A DNA stretch of 62,255 nt, taken from assembly GCA_030431695.1 (NCBI GenBank), contig JAUIIU010000010.1, positions 1 to 62,255 of the forward strand. Reading direction: 5' to 3'. How positions within the stretch are numbered: position 1 is the first letter of the stretch; each line of letters opens with the position of its first letter. Shown piece by piece: positions 25,599 through 34,037 of the stretch. Source of the stretch: Bacteroidia bacterium (GTDB taxonomy: Bacteria; Bacteroidota; Bacteroidia; Flavobacteriales; Flavobacteriaceae). Under the pieces are notes generated by a model, which worked only from the letters and a program-made list of their open reading frames with translations, made no database searches and had not been told where the DNA came from. The position numbers were made by a program, and so were the translations under genes.

Positions 25599-27365
25599 TT
25601 ATTTCTTTATTAGTTCTAGTCCGTTATCGATTAAATGTGCGATCTCCGGGCGTTTTAATTTAAGGGCTATAAGGTGATCATGAGCCATGTCGAAAAGGTC
25701 ATTTTTGTGTTCCGAAGCTAGTTCGCAGATCTCCAGTGGTAATAACCAATCTTCGGGAAAATCATTCTTCGCCCTGCTTAAAATAGTCTCCAAAACCGAG
25801 ATGTCCTTACCCTCGGGATCTTCCCTGAAATCCCTAACATTTTGATAGAGCTCATTCAATTCTTGCACTTCTGAAGATAGGCCGGGTCGTACCGTTTCCG
25901 TTTCGCTTACCTTGTGTGCGAGCACGTCGAAAGAATGATAATCTGCCGCACCGGCAAAGGCCGAAACGATCTCCTTTCCAACGGCCATATCGAAATCCCC
26001 CATTTCCGGGGTGAAGAGAACTTCGTCCTTGTACTTTACCGTGCAGTTCGTGAATTGAATAAGCATCAGTTTCCCACTTATATTCCGCATTCCGGTCACG
26101 TTGAGGCCATCAACCGTGATCCCGCTCTCGAACTCGAAGGAGATAGGTTTGCCATCGTAGAAATTATAGGCCTGCAGATCCCGGGGGCCCATATTTTCGA
26201 TCGAAAGGTTGATACCTTTCAGCTTGCCTAATGGTGATCTGAAGCCGTTGGAATGCCTGCGGATTCCGTGCCCTATCACTTCTTTCTCGCGATACGCCAG
26301 AGCTGTTTCTCCTTCGGTCTCGAAATACACAACTTCGTTATCTTCGTTTTGGATCATCCTGGTGAATACTCCACTCACCTGTAAACCGGTGCTAAGCTCG
26401 ATGGTTCCGATCTGCTTACTGCCGATTAGTTTTTTAAGCCCGCGCCAGCCACCCTTTCGAACAGCCATAGTGTTGGCAAATTCCTCGAGTACTTCCTGTA
26501 AGTAGGCAAAATCCGGTGTTACATAAAGCTGAGGTTGTGGTTTTGTTATATCGAATTCCTGGTAAGCGGCATCAATGGAGTAGGGTATCTTTTTAACCTC
26601 GTCCTGCATACACCAGGCACTTTCGCCAATGGAAGAAAGAAGTCCGGCACCATATATTTTCGGATCGTCAACGGTTCCCACCAGGCCGTATTCCACTGTC
26701 CACCAATGGAGGTTGCGAATCAGGGCCATTTCGGAGGGAGCCACTTTTTTTTTCTGAAGTTCATTTACACGATCTTCAGCGGCAGCGATCTTGGCGTCCA
26801 GGTCTTCGACCGCCATTGGATTAGCTTCTTTTAGTATGGATAATTGCCGAACGGCCTCATACATTTCATTGTCATGTGCACTGGTAATGGCCTTGGCACC
26901 TATCTCCCCGAATCGCCTGAGGTATTCCGCATAATCCGGACTTGCAATGATGGGCGCGTGCCCTGCTCCTTCATGAATGATATCCGGTGCGGGTGTGTAC
27001 TCGATGTTTTCCAGTTGCCGAATATCACTGGCAATAACAAGTATCTTGTACGCCTGGAATTCCATGAATGCGTTCGGTGGGATAAAGCCATCAACAGCAA
27101 CGGCAGCCCAACCGATCTCCTTTAGTATACGGTTCATTCCATACATGGAAGGAATCCGCTCTATCGATATCCCGGTTTTCCTTAAACCATCGACATAACT
27201 TTCATGTGCAACCTGGCTGAGGTAATCCACATTTTTGCGCATCACATAACGCCACACCGCCTGGTTGATAGGGGTGTAATCGTCGTAGTTCTGTGGTTTT
27301 ATGAATTGTTTGAGATGCGGCGGTAACCGATCTATCAATTCATTGCTTTCGTAGCTCGTATCCAT
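25599..27365 (-). CDS. phhA: Aromatic amino acid hydroxylase (phenylalanine 4-monooxygenase type), long form
   Basis: A non-haem iron, tetrahydropterin-dependent hydroxylase, expected to convert phenylalanine to tyrosine. The iron ligands are visible: H131 and H136 in DIIHEGAGHAPI and E225 in LHWWTVEYGLVG. The protein is 588 residues, twice a normal bacterial PhhA; the catalytic domain fills about residues 10-330 and the rest (LKGINLSIENMG onward) has no domain I can name. I recall long forms in other Bacteroidota. It is divergent from the tetR/paa genes and has a good promoter (27373-27403). The pterin carbinolamine dehydratase partner is not adjacent. Tyrosine or tryptophan as substrate cannot be excluded. 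Confidence 0.88.
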   Translation of the reverse strand: MDTSYESNELIDRLPPHLKQFIKPQNYDDYTPINQAVWRYVMRKNVDYLSQVAHESYVDGLRKTGISIERIPSMYGMNRILKEIGWAAVAVDGFIPPNAFMEFQAYKILVIASDIRQLENIEYTPAPDIIHEGAGHAPIIASPDYAEYLRRFGEIGAKAITSAHDNEMYEAVRQLSILKEANPMAVEDLDAKIAAAEDRVNELQKKKVAPSEMALIRNLHWWTVEYGLVGTVDDPKIYGAGLLSSIGESAWCMQDEVKKIPYSIDAAYQEFDITKPQPQLYVTPDFAYLQEVLEEFANTMAVRKGGWRGLKKLIGSKQIGTIELSTGLQVSGVFTRMIQNEDNEVVYFETEGETALAYREKEVIGHGIRRHSNGFRSPLGKLKGINLSIENMGPRDLQAYNFYDGKPISFEFESGITVDGLNVTGMRNISGKLMLIQFTNCTVKYKDEVLFTPEMGDFDMAVGKEIVSAFAGAADYHSFDVLAHKVSETETVRPGLSSEVQELNELYQNVRDFREDPEGKDISVLETILSRAKNDFPEDWLLPLEICELASEHKNDLFDMAHDHLIALKLKRPEIAHLIDNGLELIKK

Positions 27366-27372
27366 AAGCCAT

Positions 27373-27403
27373 CAAAAGTACTACAGTGGTTTCAGCTTTC
27401 CAA
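27373..27403 (-). promoter_or_regulatory. phhA promoter (-33 TTG, N20, -7 TACTTTTG)
   Basis: On the minus strand TTG (27403-27401), 20 bases, then TACTTTTG (27380-27373), matching the flavobacterial consensus TTG-N17-23-TAnnTTTG in both parts. Only 7 bases separate the -7 box from the ATG, so the mRNA would be almost leaderless. Confidence 0.65.
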
Positions 27404-27431
27404 AGTATGTGGCTTTTAAGCGCGATTTCGT

Positions 27432-27439
27432 TATCTTTG
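27432..27439 (+). promoter_or_regulatory. -7 box of the tetR promoter
   Basis: TATCTTTG, an exact TAnnTTTG match, 7 bases before the tetR ATG. It implies a very short or absent leader. No -33 TTG is seen. Confidence 0.5.
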
Positions 27440-27446
27440 ATAGTCT

Positions 27447-28025
27447 ATGAATACTGCAACCCGTAAAGACGAAATTGTAGCGGTCGCTTCCTCTCTTTTC
27501 AAGGAAAAAGGATACAATGCGGTTTCGATGAGGGATATCGCCCAGGAGATGGGAATCAAGGCAGCGAGTCTTTACAACCATATTTCGGGTAAGCAGGAGA
27601 TCCTTTCCACACTTATTATTTTTCTTGCTGAAGAGTTCACCAGGGGGATGAATGCCGTGGTGAATTCCGAAGGAAAACCATTGGACAAGATCAAGGGTGT
27701 TATCGAAATGCATATTGACATTACTGTGAATCATTCCGAAGCCCTTGCTGCTTTGAACAATGACTGGATGCACCTGGAGAATGATGACCTGGCGTATTTT
27801 GTGAGAATGCGTGAGGAGTACGAGGAAAACTTCAGAAAGATCATTAAAGAAGGTATAAGTGTTGGCGATCTTAAACCAAGACATCCCGAAGTGATCCTGT
27901 TTTCAATTTTATCCACCCTCCGAACTTTGTACCTCTGGTATCAGAAACGAGGTAAACTGGATGTTAACGTCCTGAAAAAGGACATGGTAGCGGTAATGTT
28001 GAACGGAATTACACAGGAAAAATAA
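27447..28025 (+). CDS. TetR family regulator of the phenylacetate genes (PaaR-like)
   Basis: A 192-residue TetR-type repressor. The N-terminal helix-turn-helix domain (about 5-55) has KEKGYNAVSMRDIAQEMGIK and AASLYNHISGKQEI, close to the family pattern; the C-terminal half is a helical ligand domain. It is encoded directly before the phenylacetate operon in the same direction. Between them lies a 14-bp site differing by one base from the PaaR operator consensus known from Thermus (CNAACGNNCGTTNG), overlapping the paa promoter. By analogy the inducer would be phenylacetyl-CoA. The gene itself has a separate promoter and I see no convincing operator there, so autoregulation is not supported. 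Confidence 0.85.
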   Translation: MNTATRKDEIVAVASSLFKEKGYNAVSMRDIAQEMGIKAASLYNHISGKQEILSTLIIFLAEEFTRGMNAVVNSEGKPLDKIKGVIEMHIDITVNHSEALAALNNDWMHLENDDLAYFVRMREEYEENFRKIIKEGISVGDLKPRHPEVILFSILSTLRTLYLWYQKRGKLDVNVLKKDMVAVMLNGITQEK

Positions 28026-28027
28026 AC

Positions 28028-28058
28028 TTGCAAATTAGACTAACAAACGTTAGTTTTG
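28028..28058 (+). promoter_or_regulatory. paa operon promoter (-33 TTG, N20, -7 TAGTTTTG)
   Basis: TTG (28028-28030), 20 bases, TAGTTTTG (28051-28058): both parts match the flavobacterial consensus with correct spacing. It predicts a start near 28064 and a leader of about 19 bases before the GTG at 28083. Confidence 0.7.
28039..28054. promoter_or_regulatory. PaaR-type operator overlapping the paa -7 box
   Basis: Inverted repeat ACTAAC-AAAC-GTTAGT. The core CTAACAAACGTTAG (28040-28053) fits CNAACGNNCGTTNG, the TetR-type PaaR consensus, at 9 of 10 fixed positions. It covers the spacer and half of the -7 box, so a bound repressor would block RNA polymerase. Confidence 0.75.
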
Positions 28059-28082
28059 TGTGTCTTAAAACAGCGGTTAAAA

Positions 28083-29156
28083 GTGGCTACATTTCACAAT
28101 CTACAAGTAAAGAATATATACAAAGAAACCGATGATTGCTCCGTGATCACACTGGATATTCCGAAGGAATTGAGAGAAGAGTTTGCATATAGTCAGGGTC
28201 AGCATTTAACGCTTAGAGCCGAGATAAACGGGGAGAAGGTTAGACGGAATTACAGTTTGTGTTCCGGGCCTAGTGAAGGAGAATGGCGCGTGGCTGTTAA
28301 GATGATACCCGAGGGTAAATTTTCCACCTACGTGAACAAAGAGTTGAAAACCGGAGATTTCATCGAAGCCCTGGCTCCCAGTGGCCGGTTTGGTGTGGAC
28401 GTAAATCCCGAAAACGCCAAAAATTACTTGTTCTTCGCTGCAGGTAGCGGTATCACGCCTATAATTTCAATGATCAAGGCACATCTGAAGCATGAGCCTA
28501 ACTCAACTTGCAAGTTGTTTTATGTGAATAAAACGGCTAAATCCATTATCTTTAAAGAAGAATTGGAACAGCTTCGGAATACCTATTTCGGAAGGCTTGA
28601 GATCTACTATTTTCTCACTAGAGAGCGACGAGATATTGAGCTGTTCAACGGTAGGTTCGACGATGAACGAATGGCCGTGCTTTGTAAGACATTCATCGAT
28701 ATTCCGGACACCAGCGAGGTATTTCTCTGCGGCCCGGAGGACATGGTGAATTTTGTGAGTGAGTATCTTGTAAGAGCCGGTTTGCCTAAGGAACTGGTAC
28801 ATTTCGAATTATTTGTAAAAGGACTTTCGGAAGAGGATAAAGCCCGGGCCGAACGATTGTCGCAGCAGAACCTGGAAGGAGTGGAGCTCACCATCATTGA
28901 CGGTGGTAAGGAGTTCCATTTTACCATGACCAGCGACTACGACAATATCCTTGACGCTGCTCTGGGAGCCGGGGCCGACCTACCCTTTGCCTGTAAGGGC
29001 GGGGTTTGCAGCACCTGCAAGTGTAAGGTGGTGGAAGGTTCCGTAGAGATGAAAGTGAATTATGCGCTGGAAGACGATGATCTCGCACATGATTTTGTAC
29101 TGAGTTGCCAGGCGGTACCTCTTTCCGATTCAGTAAAAGTAGATTTTGACGTATAA
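28083..29156 (+). CDS. paaE: Phenylacetyl-CoA epoxidase, reductase subunit PaaE
   Basis: Reductase of the ring-1,2-phenylacetyl-CoA epoxidase; it passes electrons from NADPH through FAD and a [2Fe-2S] cluster to the di-iron PaaA. The FAD/NAD module fills about 1-240 ([35 protein letters not shown]). The C-terminal plant-type ferredoxin domain has [11 protein letters not shown] and a later Cys in VLSCQA. I start at GTG 28083, giving 357 residues with the normal N-terminus (M)[12 protein letters not shown]; the earlier TTG at 28056 lies inside the -7 box. In many bacteria the order is paaABCDE; here paaE comes first. It is the first gene of the long operon. Confidence 0.92.
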   Translation: MATFHNLQVKNIYKETDDCSVITLDIPKELREEFAYSQGQHLTLRAEINGEKVRRNYSLCSGPSEGEWRVAVKMIPEGKFSTYVNKELKTGDFIEALAPSGRFGVDVNPENAKNYLFFAAGSGITPIISMIKAHLKHEPNSTCKLFYVNKTAKSIIFKEELEQLRNTYFGRLEIYYFLTRERRDIELFNGRFDDERMAVLCKTFIDIPDTSEVFLCGPEDMVNFVSEYLVRAGLPKELVHFELFVKGLSEEDKARAERLSQQNLEGVELTIIDGGKEFHFTMTSDYDNILDAALGAGADLPFACKGGVCSTCKCKVVEGSVEMKVNYALEDDDLAHDFVLSCQAVPLSDSVKVDFDV

Positions 29157-29167
29157 AGAGTAACGAT

Positions 29168-30124
29168 ATGAGTGAAAAAGAAGTAAAGAACCTGGAGGTT
29201 ATATTCGAAGCCCGCATCGAGCGTGACGACAAGATAGAGCCGAAAGACTGGATGCCTGAAAAATACCGCAAGACACATATCCGCCAGATCTCCCAGCATG
29301 CACATTCGGAGATCGTGGGAATGCTACCCGAAGGAAACTGGATCACCAGGGCTCCTTCGCTTCGCCGAAAAGCTGCATTGCTGGCTAAAGTTCAGGATGA
29401 GGGAGGACATGGATTATACCTTTACGCCGCAGCCGAAACCCTTGGGATCTCCAGGGAGGAAATGTATGAGCAGTTGCACACAGGCAAAGCCAAGTATTCG
29501 TCTATTTTCAACTATCCTGCGATCACCTGGGCCGATATCGGCGCCATTGGATGGCTGGTAGACGGGGCAGCTATTATTAACCAGGTGGCGTTGTGCAGTA
29601 CTTCGTTCGGGCCATATGCACGTGCAATGGTTCGTATATGCAAGGAAGAGAGTTTTCACCAGCGACAGGGATATGAGATCATGCTCACTTTGTGTCGCGG
29701 AACAGAAGAACAGAAGGCAATGGCACAGGATGCCCTGAACAGGTGGTGGTGGCCCAGCCTGATGATGTTCGGTCCTCGTGACGAGGATTCCCCGCATACG
29801 GCACAATCCATGAAATGGAAGCTTAAACGCAAGACAAACGACGAACTGCGCCAGCAGTTCATAGATCAGACGGTGCCTCAGGCAGACTTGCTGGGTATTT
29901 CGGTGCCGGACCCTGAACTAAAATTCAATTCCGAAACCGGTCATTACGATTTTGGTGAGATCGACTGGGATGAATTCTGGCAGGTTGTGAAGGGTCACGG
30001 ACCTTGTAACAAGGAACGCATGGAAGCCAGGGTTGGAGCCTGGGAAGGCGGTGCCTGGGTGCGTGATGCGGCAATGGCCTATGCAGAGAAACAAGAAAAA
30101 AGAAAAGTAGCAAAAGCGAGTTAA
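29168..30124 (+). CDS. paaA: Phenylacetyl-CoA epoxidase, catalytic subunit PaaA
   Basis: The catalytic di-iron subunit (318 residues) of the multicomponent oxygenase that epoxidises the ring of phenylacetyl-CoA. Two ExxH iron motifs are visible: EGGH in [15 protein letters not shown] and ESFH in [12 protein letters not shown]. The N-terminus ([17 protein letters not shown]) and the [18 protein letters not shown] segment are typical of PaaA. It acts in the cytoplasm with PaaB, PaaC and PaaE encoded on either side. Length is normal and no defect is seen. It starts 11 bases after paaE. Confidence 0.95.
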   Translation: MSEKEVKNLEVIFEARIERDDKIEPKDWMPEKYRKTHIRQISQHAHSEIVGMLPEGNWITRAPSLRRKAALLAKVQDEGGHGLYLYAAAETLGISREEMYEQLHTGKAKYSSIFNYPAITWADIGAIGWLVDGAAIINQVALCSTSFGPYARAMVRICKEESFHQRQGYEIMLTLCRGTEEQKAMAQDALNRWWWPSLMMFGPRDEDSPHTAQSMKWKLKRKTNDELRQQFIDQTVPQADLLGISVPDPELKFNSETGHYDFGEIDWDEFWQVVKGHGPCNKERMEARVGAWEGGAWVRDAAMAYAEKQEKRKVAKAS

Positions 30125-30134
30125 ACCTTTAGAT

Positions 30135-30419
30135 ATGAAAAAAGATTGGCCCCTTTGGGAAGTATTCGTAAGATCCAAAAATGGTCTTGAACACAGGCAC
30201 TTCGGGAGCCTTCACGCGGCAGATGCCGCCATGGCCCTGGAGAATGCACGTGATGTTTATACACGAAGAAATGAAGGAGTAAGTATCTGGGTAGTAGAGA
30301 GCAAATATATTACCGCCTCTAATCCCGAGGACAACGGTGAAATGTTCGAACCGGCTCAGAGTAAGGTGTATCGTCACCCTACTTTTTACGACCTGCCCGA
30401 CGAAGTAAAACATATGTAG
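30135..30419 (+). CDS. paaB: Phenylacetyl-CoA epoxidase subunit PaaB
   Basis: A small (94-residue) structural subunit that bridges PaaAC units of the epoxidase. The sequence has the family pattern: WPLWEVFVRSKNGLEHRHFG near the start, HAADAAMALENARDVYTRR, and IWVVESKYITAS, ending YDLPDEVKHM. Length is normal. It lies 10 bases after paaA, and its stop directly abuts the paaC ATG. It has no catalytic residues of its own. Confidence 0.94.
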   Translation: MKKDWPLWEVFVRSKNGLEHRHFGSLHAADAAMALENARDVYTRRNEGVSIWVVESKYITASNPEDNGEMFEPAQSKVYRHPTFYDLPDEVKHM

Positions 30420-31175
30420 ATGAAAAATCAGGATCTGTATATTTATATCCTCGGAATAGCCGATAACTCCCTGATCCTAGGTCAGCGACTGGGAGAGCTT
30501 TGCGGACACGGACCCAGCCTGGAAACGGATATCGCACTCACTAATATCGCCCTCGACCTCTTCGGGCAAACACGAAGTTATTACCGGTATGCGGCCAGCC
30601 TGGCCGGAGAAGGAAAAACGGAGGATGATGTGGCGATGCTTCGCATTGAACGAGACTACAGGAATGTGCTGTTGGTTGAACAACCAAACACACATTTCGG
30701 ACATGTGATCGCAAGGCAATACCTTTTTGATGTATTTCACTTTCAATTGATGACTGCACTTGTTGATAGTAATGATGAAACCCTCGCGGCCGTTGCAGCT
30801 AAAGGGATCAAGGAAGTTGGGTATCACAAGCGATTTTCAGGAGATTGGTTGAAGCGCCTTGGAGATGGTACAGGCGAAAGTCATGAAAAAATGCAGGAAG
30901 CCATCGATCACTTCTGGCCATATATCGCGGAATTGTTCGATACAACAGAATCGGACGAACGCATGATCGAATCCGGTGTGGGCGTTGATGTTGCCACCTT
31001 CCGGGAATCATATTATTCCGAAGTAACCGATCAATTGAAAGAGGCAACCTTGACGGTGCCGGAAAACCCCTATTCGAAGAAAGGTGGAAAACAGGGGGTC
31101 CATTCGGAGCACATGGGGTATATCCTGACGGAATTGCAATATATGCAGCGAACGTATCCAAATCTTACCTGGTAA
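30420..31175 (+). CDS. paaC: Phenylacetyl-CoA epoxidase subunit PaaC
   Basis: The 251-residue structural partner of PaaA, with the same ferritin-like fold but without an active di-iron site. Family segments are LADNSLILGQRLGELCGH-like (here IADNSLILGQRLGELCGH), the GHGPSLETDIALTNIALDLF region and KEVGYHKRFSGDWLKRLGDG. It pairs with PaaA to form the oxygenase core. The start abuts the paaB stop and the stop is 1 base from paaD, so translation is probably coupled across paaB-C-D. Confidence 0.94.
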   Translation: MKNQDLYIYILGIADNSLILGQRLGELCGHGPSLETDIALTNIALDLFGQTRSYYRYAASLAGEGKTEDDVAMLRIERDYRNVLLVEQPNTHFGHVIARQYLFDVFHFQLMTALVDSNDETLAAVAAKGIKEVGYHKRFSGDWLKRLGDGTGESHEKMQEAIDHFWPYIAELFDTTESDERMIESGVGVDVATFRESYYSEVTDQLKEATLTVPENPYSKKGGKQGVHSEHMGYILTELQYMQRTYPNLTW

Positions 31176-31176
31176 T

Positions 31177-31680
31177 ATGACCATCGACCTCCATCCAAAT
31201 ATTGATGAGAACCTGGTTCAGATACTGGAAGAGGTTGCCGATCCGGAGATTCCGGTCCTCACAGTTATGGATATGGGTGTTATAAGAGAAGCGGTTGCCA
31301 GAGACGGGGTCGTTTATATAAAATTGACTCCTACCTATTCTGGTTGCCCGGCCATGGATGTGATCAGTGACGACCTCACAGCAGCTTTTAAGAAGCACGG
31401 AATGGAGGCCAGGGTAGAACTGGTACTTGCGCCGGCATGGACCACCGATTGGATGAGCGAAGCAGGAAAGCGGAAGATGGAAGCTTATGGGATTGCGCCA
31501 CCGCTCGAAGAAACTGCCGATAAGGACGCCTTACTCGGAAATGCCAGGATAGTCAAGTGTACCAATTGCGGAAGTACGAACACACGATTGCTCAGTCAAT
31601 TCGGGTCTACAGCCTGTAAGGCATTGTTCCAGTGTGACGATTGCCAGGAACCATTCGATTATTTTAAATGTTTGAAATAA
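31177..31680 (+). CDS. paaD: Phenylacetate pathway protein PaaD (iron-sulfur/assembly factor)
   Basis: A 167-residue protein with an N-terminal MIP18/DUF59-type domain (VADPEIPVLTVMDMGVIREA, TPTYSGCPAMDVISDD) and a C-terminal zinc-ribbon-like segment with Cys pairs (CTNCGSTNT and CDDCQEPF). PaaD is needed for epoxidase activity in other bacteria and is thought to help assemble the metal centres, possibly of PaaE. Length and order are normal. It is located between paaC (1 base) and paaG (3 bases). Confidence 0.92.
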   Translation: MTIDLHPNIDENLVQILEEVADPEIPVLTVMDMGVIREAVARDGVVYIKLTPTYSGCPAMDVISDDLTAAFKKHGMEARVELVLAPAWTTDWMSEAGKRKMEAYGIAPPLEETADKDALLGNARIVKCTNCGSTNTRLLSQFGSTACKALFQCDDCQEPFDYFKCLK

Positions 31681-31683
31681 GTT

Positions 31684-32466
31684 ATGAGTGTATCAATTGA
31701 GAAACATAATGAAAATGGAGTGGCGTGGCTGCGTTTGAACAGACCCGAGGTCTTCAATAGTTTCAATAGGGAAATGGCGCTACGACTTCAATCGGAGTTG
31801 GACGCCTGTGAGACCGACGATGATGTTCGCGCGATAGTAATTACCGGTAATGGAAAGGCGTTTTGTGCGGGACAGGATCTCAAGGAAGTGACCACTCCGG
31901 ATCTTAACCCGGGATTCAAAAAGATACTTGAAGAGCATTACAACCCTATTATCAAACGAATACGTTCCATCGAAAAGCCTGTGATCGCTGGTGTGAATGG
32001 AGTTGCTGCCGGAGCCGGTGCGAATATCGCCCTGGCATGTGACATTGTGATCGCTTCGGCGGGATCGAGTTTTATTCAGGCGTTCAGTAAAATAGGTTTG
32101 GTTCCCGACAGCGCGGGAACTTTCTTTTTACCAAGGTTGATAGGATTCCAGAAAGCGTCGGCATTGATGATGCTGGGAGATAAGGTTACTGCGGAAGAGG
32201 CCGAACAACTTGGAATGGTCTATAAAGTAGTCGAAAATGAAGCCTTCCTGGAAACCGTGGGTAAAACAGCGGGAATGTTAGCGCAGATGCCAACACAGGC
32301 ACTTGGATATACGAAAAAATTGCTGAATGCCTCTATGTCGAATACCCTGGAACAGCAGCTGGATATGGAATCGAAATACCAGATCGAGTCTGCACAGAGT
32401 GAGGACTATGCCGAGGGTGTGTCTGCATTCGTAGAAAAACGTAAACCTGTATTCAAAGGAAAATAA
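31684..32466 (+). CDS. paaG: Ring-1,2-epoxyphenylacetyl-CoA isomerase (crotonase family)
   Basis: A 260-residue crotonase-fold enzyme expected to turn the ring epoxide into the oxepin-CoA. The CoA-binding segment GKAFCAGQDLKEVT and the oxyanion region GVNGVAAGAGANIALACDIV are present. An Asp in KIGLVPDSAGTFFLPR takes the place of the Glu of hydratases, as in PaaG, supporting an isomerase rather than hydratase role. Its stop shares a base with the paaH start. A second crotonase in the operon (37757-38509) is the better PaaF candidate. Confidence 0.88.
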   Translation: MSVSIEKHNENGVAWLRLNRPEVFNSFNREMALRLQSELDACETDDDVRAIVITGNGKAFCAGQDLKEVTTPDLNPGFKKILEEHYNPIIKRIRSIEKPVIAGVNGVAAGAGANIALACDIVIASAGSSFIQAFSKIGLVPDSAGTFFLPRLIGFQKASALMMLGDKVTAEEAEQLGMVYKVVENEAFLETVGKTAGMLAQMPTQALGYTKKLLNASMSNTLEQQLDMESKYQIESAQSEDYAEGVSAFVEKRKPVFKGK

Positions 32467-33626
32467 TGATCGAAAAAATAGGAATAATCGGTTCTGGGAC
32501 TATGGGTAGCGGTATCGCCCAGGTAGCGGCTACGGCTGGTTGCAAGGTTAGTCTGTACGATTCCAAACGGGAAGCACTCCAAAGAGCAGAACAATCACTT
32601 CTGAAAATACTGGATAGGCTGATCGAGAAAGGCAGGATCTCTTCCGAAGAAAAACAAAGGATACACGGAAATATCAGTTATGTTGAAACACTGGATGCCT
32701 TGTCCGATTCTGAAATGCTTATCGAAGCCATTATCGAAGACCTGGAGGTAAAACAAGAGTTGTTTCAGAAATTACAAAAGATCGTTTCCAAGAAGACGAT
32801 CTTTGCGTCCAATACCTCTTCCCTTTCCATCGCTTCGATTGCTTCAGTATTAAAAAGTCCGAAACGCTGCATCGGGATCCACTTTTTCAATCCGGCCCCG
32901 CTTATGAAGTTGGTGGAGATCGTGCCAGCAGTGCAGACTTCAGAGAAGACCTTGAAAATAGCCATTGATACCATTGAGGTATGGGGAAAAACAGTAGCGG
33001 TGGTTAAAGATACTCCGGGATTTATTGTGAACAGGGTGGCTCGGCCATTCTATGGCGAATCCCTTCGGATCTTTGAGGAAGGAATTGCCAATGTGGCCAC
33101 GATCGACTGGGCGATGAAATCGCTGGGAGGTTTCAGGATGGGCCCTTTTGAATTGATGGACTTCATTGGGAACGACATCAATTATACGGTTACAGAAACC
33201 GTATTTGAAGCATTTTATTACGACCCTAGATACAAACCTTCTTTCACACAAAAACGCCTGGCTGAAGCAGGTTACCTGGGTCGGAAAACAGCAAAAGGAT
33301 TCTACAATTATAAAGAAGGTGCCGTGAACCCTGAAGCTGATGAGAATGTGGGATTGGCACAGAAAATATTCGATCGTGTCCTGGTGATGCTGATCAACGA
33401 AGCTGCCGATGCCCTGTTCTGGCGAATTGCCAGTGCAGAGGATATCGATAACGCAATGACCAAGGGAGTGAATTACCCCAAGGGATTGTTAGCATGGGCA
33501 GACGAAAAAGGAATAGATTGGTGTGTGACCAAACTTGACGAATTATACGATGAGTACCGTGAAGACCGATATCGTTGCAGTCCGATGCTCAGAAGAATGA
33601 ACAAAGAACAGAAAACCTTCTTTTAG
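32466..33626 (+). CDS. paaH: 3-hydroxyacyl-CoA dehydrogenase (3-hydroxyadipyl-CoA), PaaH
   Basis: An NAD-dependent dehydrogenase of 386 residues that oxidises 3-hydroxyadipyl-CoA in the lower phenylacetate pathway. The Rossmann motif IGIIGSGTMGSGIAQVAA (about 4-21) and the catalytic-His segment CIGIHFFNPAPLMKLVE are clear. The C-terminal helical dimer domain carries GRKTAKGFYNYKEG. The protein is about 100 residues longer than a single-domain HBDH (~285), with a partial repeat of the C-terminal domain, as usual for PaaH. It overlaps paaG by one base and precedes paaI by 1 base. Confidence 0.9.
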   Translation: MIEKIGIIGSGTMGSGIAQVAATAGCKVSLYDSKREALQRAEQSLLKILDRLIEKGRISSEEKQRIHGNISYVETLDALSDSEMLIEAIIEDLEVKQELFQKLQKIVSKKTIFASNTSSLSIASIASVLKSPKRCIGIHFFNPAPLMKLVEIVPAVQTSEKTLKIAIDTIEVWGKTVAVVKDTPGFIVNRVARPFYGESLRIFEEGIANVATIDWAMKSLGGFRMGPFELMDFIGNDINYTVTETVFEAFYYDPRYKPSFTQKRLAEAGYLGRKTAKGFYNYKEGAVNPEADENVGLAQKIFDRVLVMLINEAADALFWRIASAEDIDNAMTKGVNYPKGLLAWADEKGIDWCVTKLDELYDEYREDRYRCSPMLRRMNKEQKTFF

Positions 33627-33627
33627 G

Positions 33628-34035
33628 ATGTTGGAAGGAACAAAGATCCCGCATAAGATGTTATCCCAGGATGCTTTCAGCAGTTGGTTGGGCATCGAGA
33701 TCGTAGAATCGGAAATAGGACGATGCAAAGTAGGGATGACCGTGCGTGAGGAAATGTTGAACAGTATGGGTAATGCTCATGGTGGTATCAGCTATTCTTT
33801 AGCTGACACAGCTTTCGGATTTGCCGCGAACTCACATGGAAAGATGGCTGTTTCAATTGAAACCTCCATCAATCATGTTGCGGAAATTAAAGCCGGTGAT
33901 TACCTGGAGGCCGAGGCCATCATCGACATCGTTAAAACAAAGGTTGGATTTAATGTCATTGAAGTAAGACGTGGCGACGAAGTCGTCGCTTTGTTCAAAG
34001 GAATGGTCTATCGATCCTCATTAGATTGGAAATAG
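33628..34035 (+). CDS. paaI: Hotdog-fold acyl-CoA thioesterase PaaI
   Basis: A 135-residue hotdog thioesterase thought to release CoA from (hydroxy)phenylacetyl-CoA when the pathway stalls. The typical helix segment GNAHGGISYSLADTAFGFAA contains the catalytic Asp, and the C-terminal strands (VIEVRRGDEVVALFKGMVYR) fit the family. Length is normal. It starts 1 base after paaH and ends 2 bases before the chosen paaJ start. Confidence 0.9.
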   Translation: MLEGTKIPHKMLSQDAFSSWLGIEIVESEIGRCKVGMTVREEMLNSMGNAHGGISYSLADTAFGFAANSHGKMAVSIETSINHVAEIKAGDYLEAEAIIDIVKTKVGFNVIEVRRGDEVVALFKGMVYRSSLDWK

Positions 34036-34037
34036 AT

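Noticed and set aside
27405-27446. A second PaaR operator before tetR/phhA
   Set aside because: Only a CGTTA half site (27429-27433) is present, with no matching left half at the right spacing.
28056-28082. TTG start for paaE at 28056
   Set aside because: It lies inside the -7 box; GTG 28083 gives the normal PaaE N-terminus and a plausible leader.
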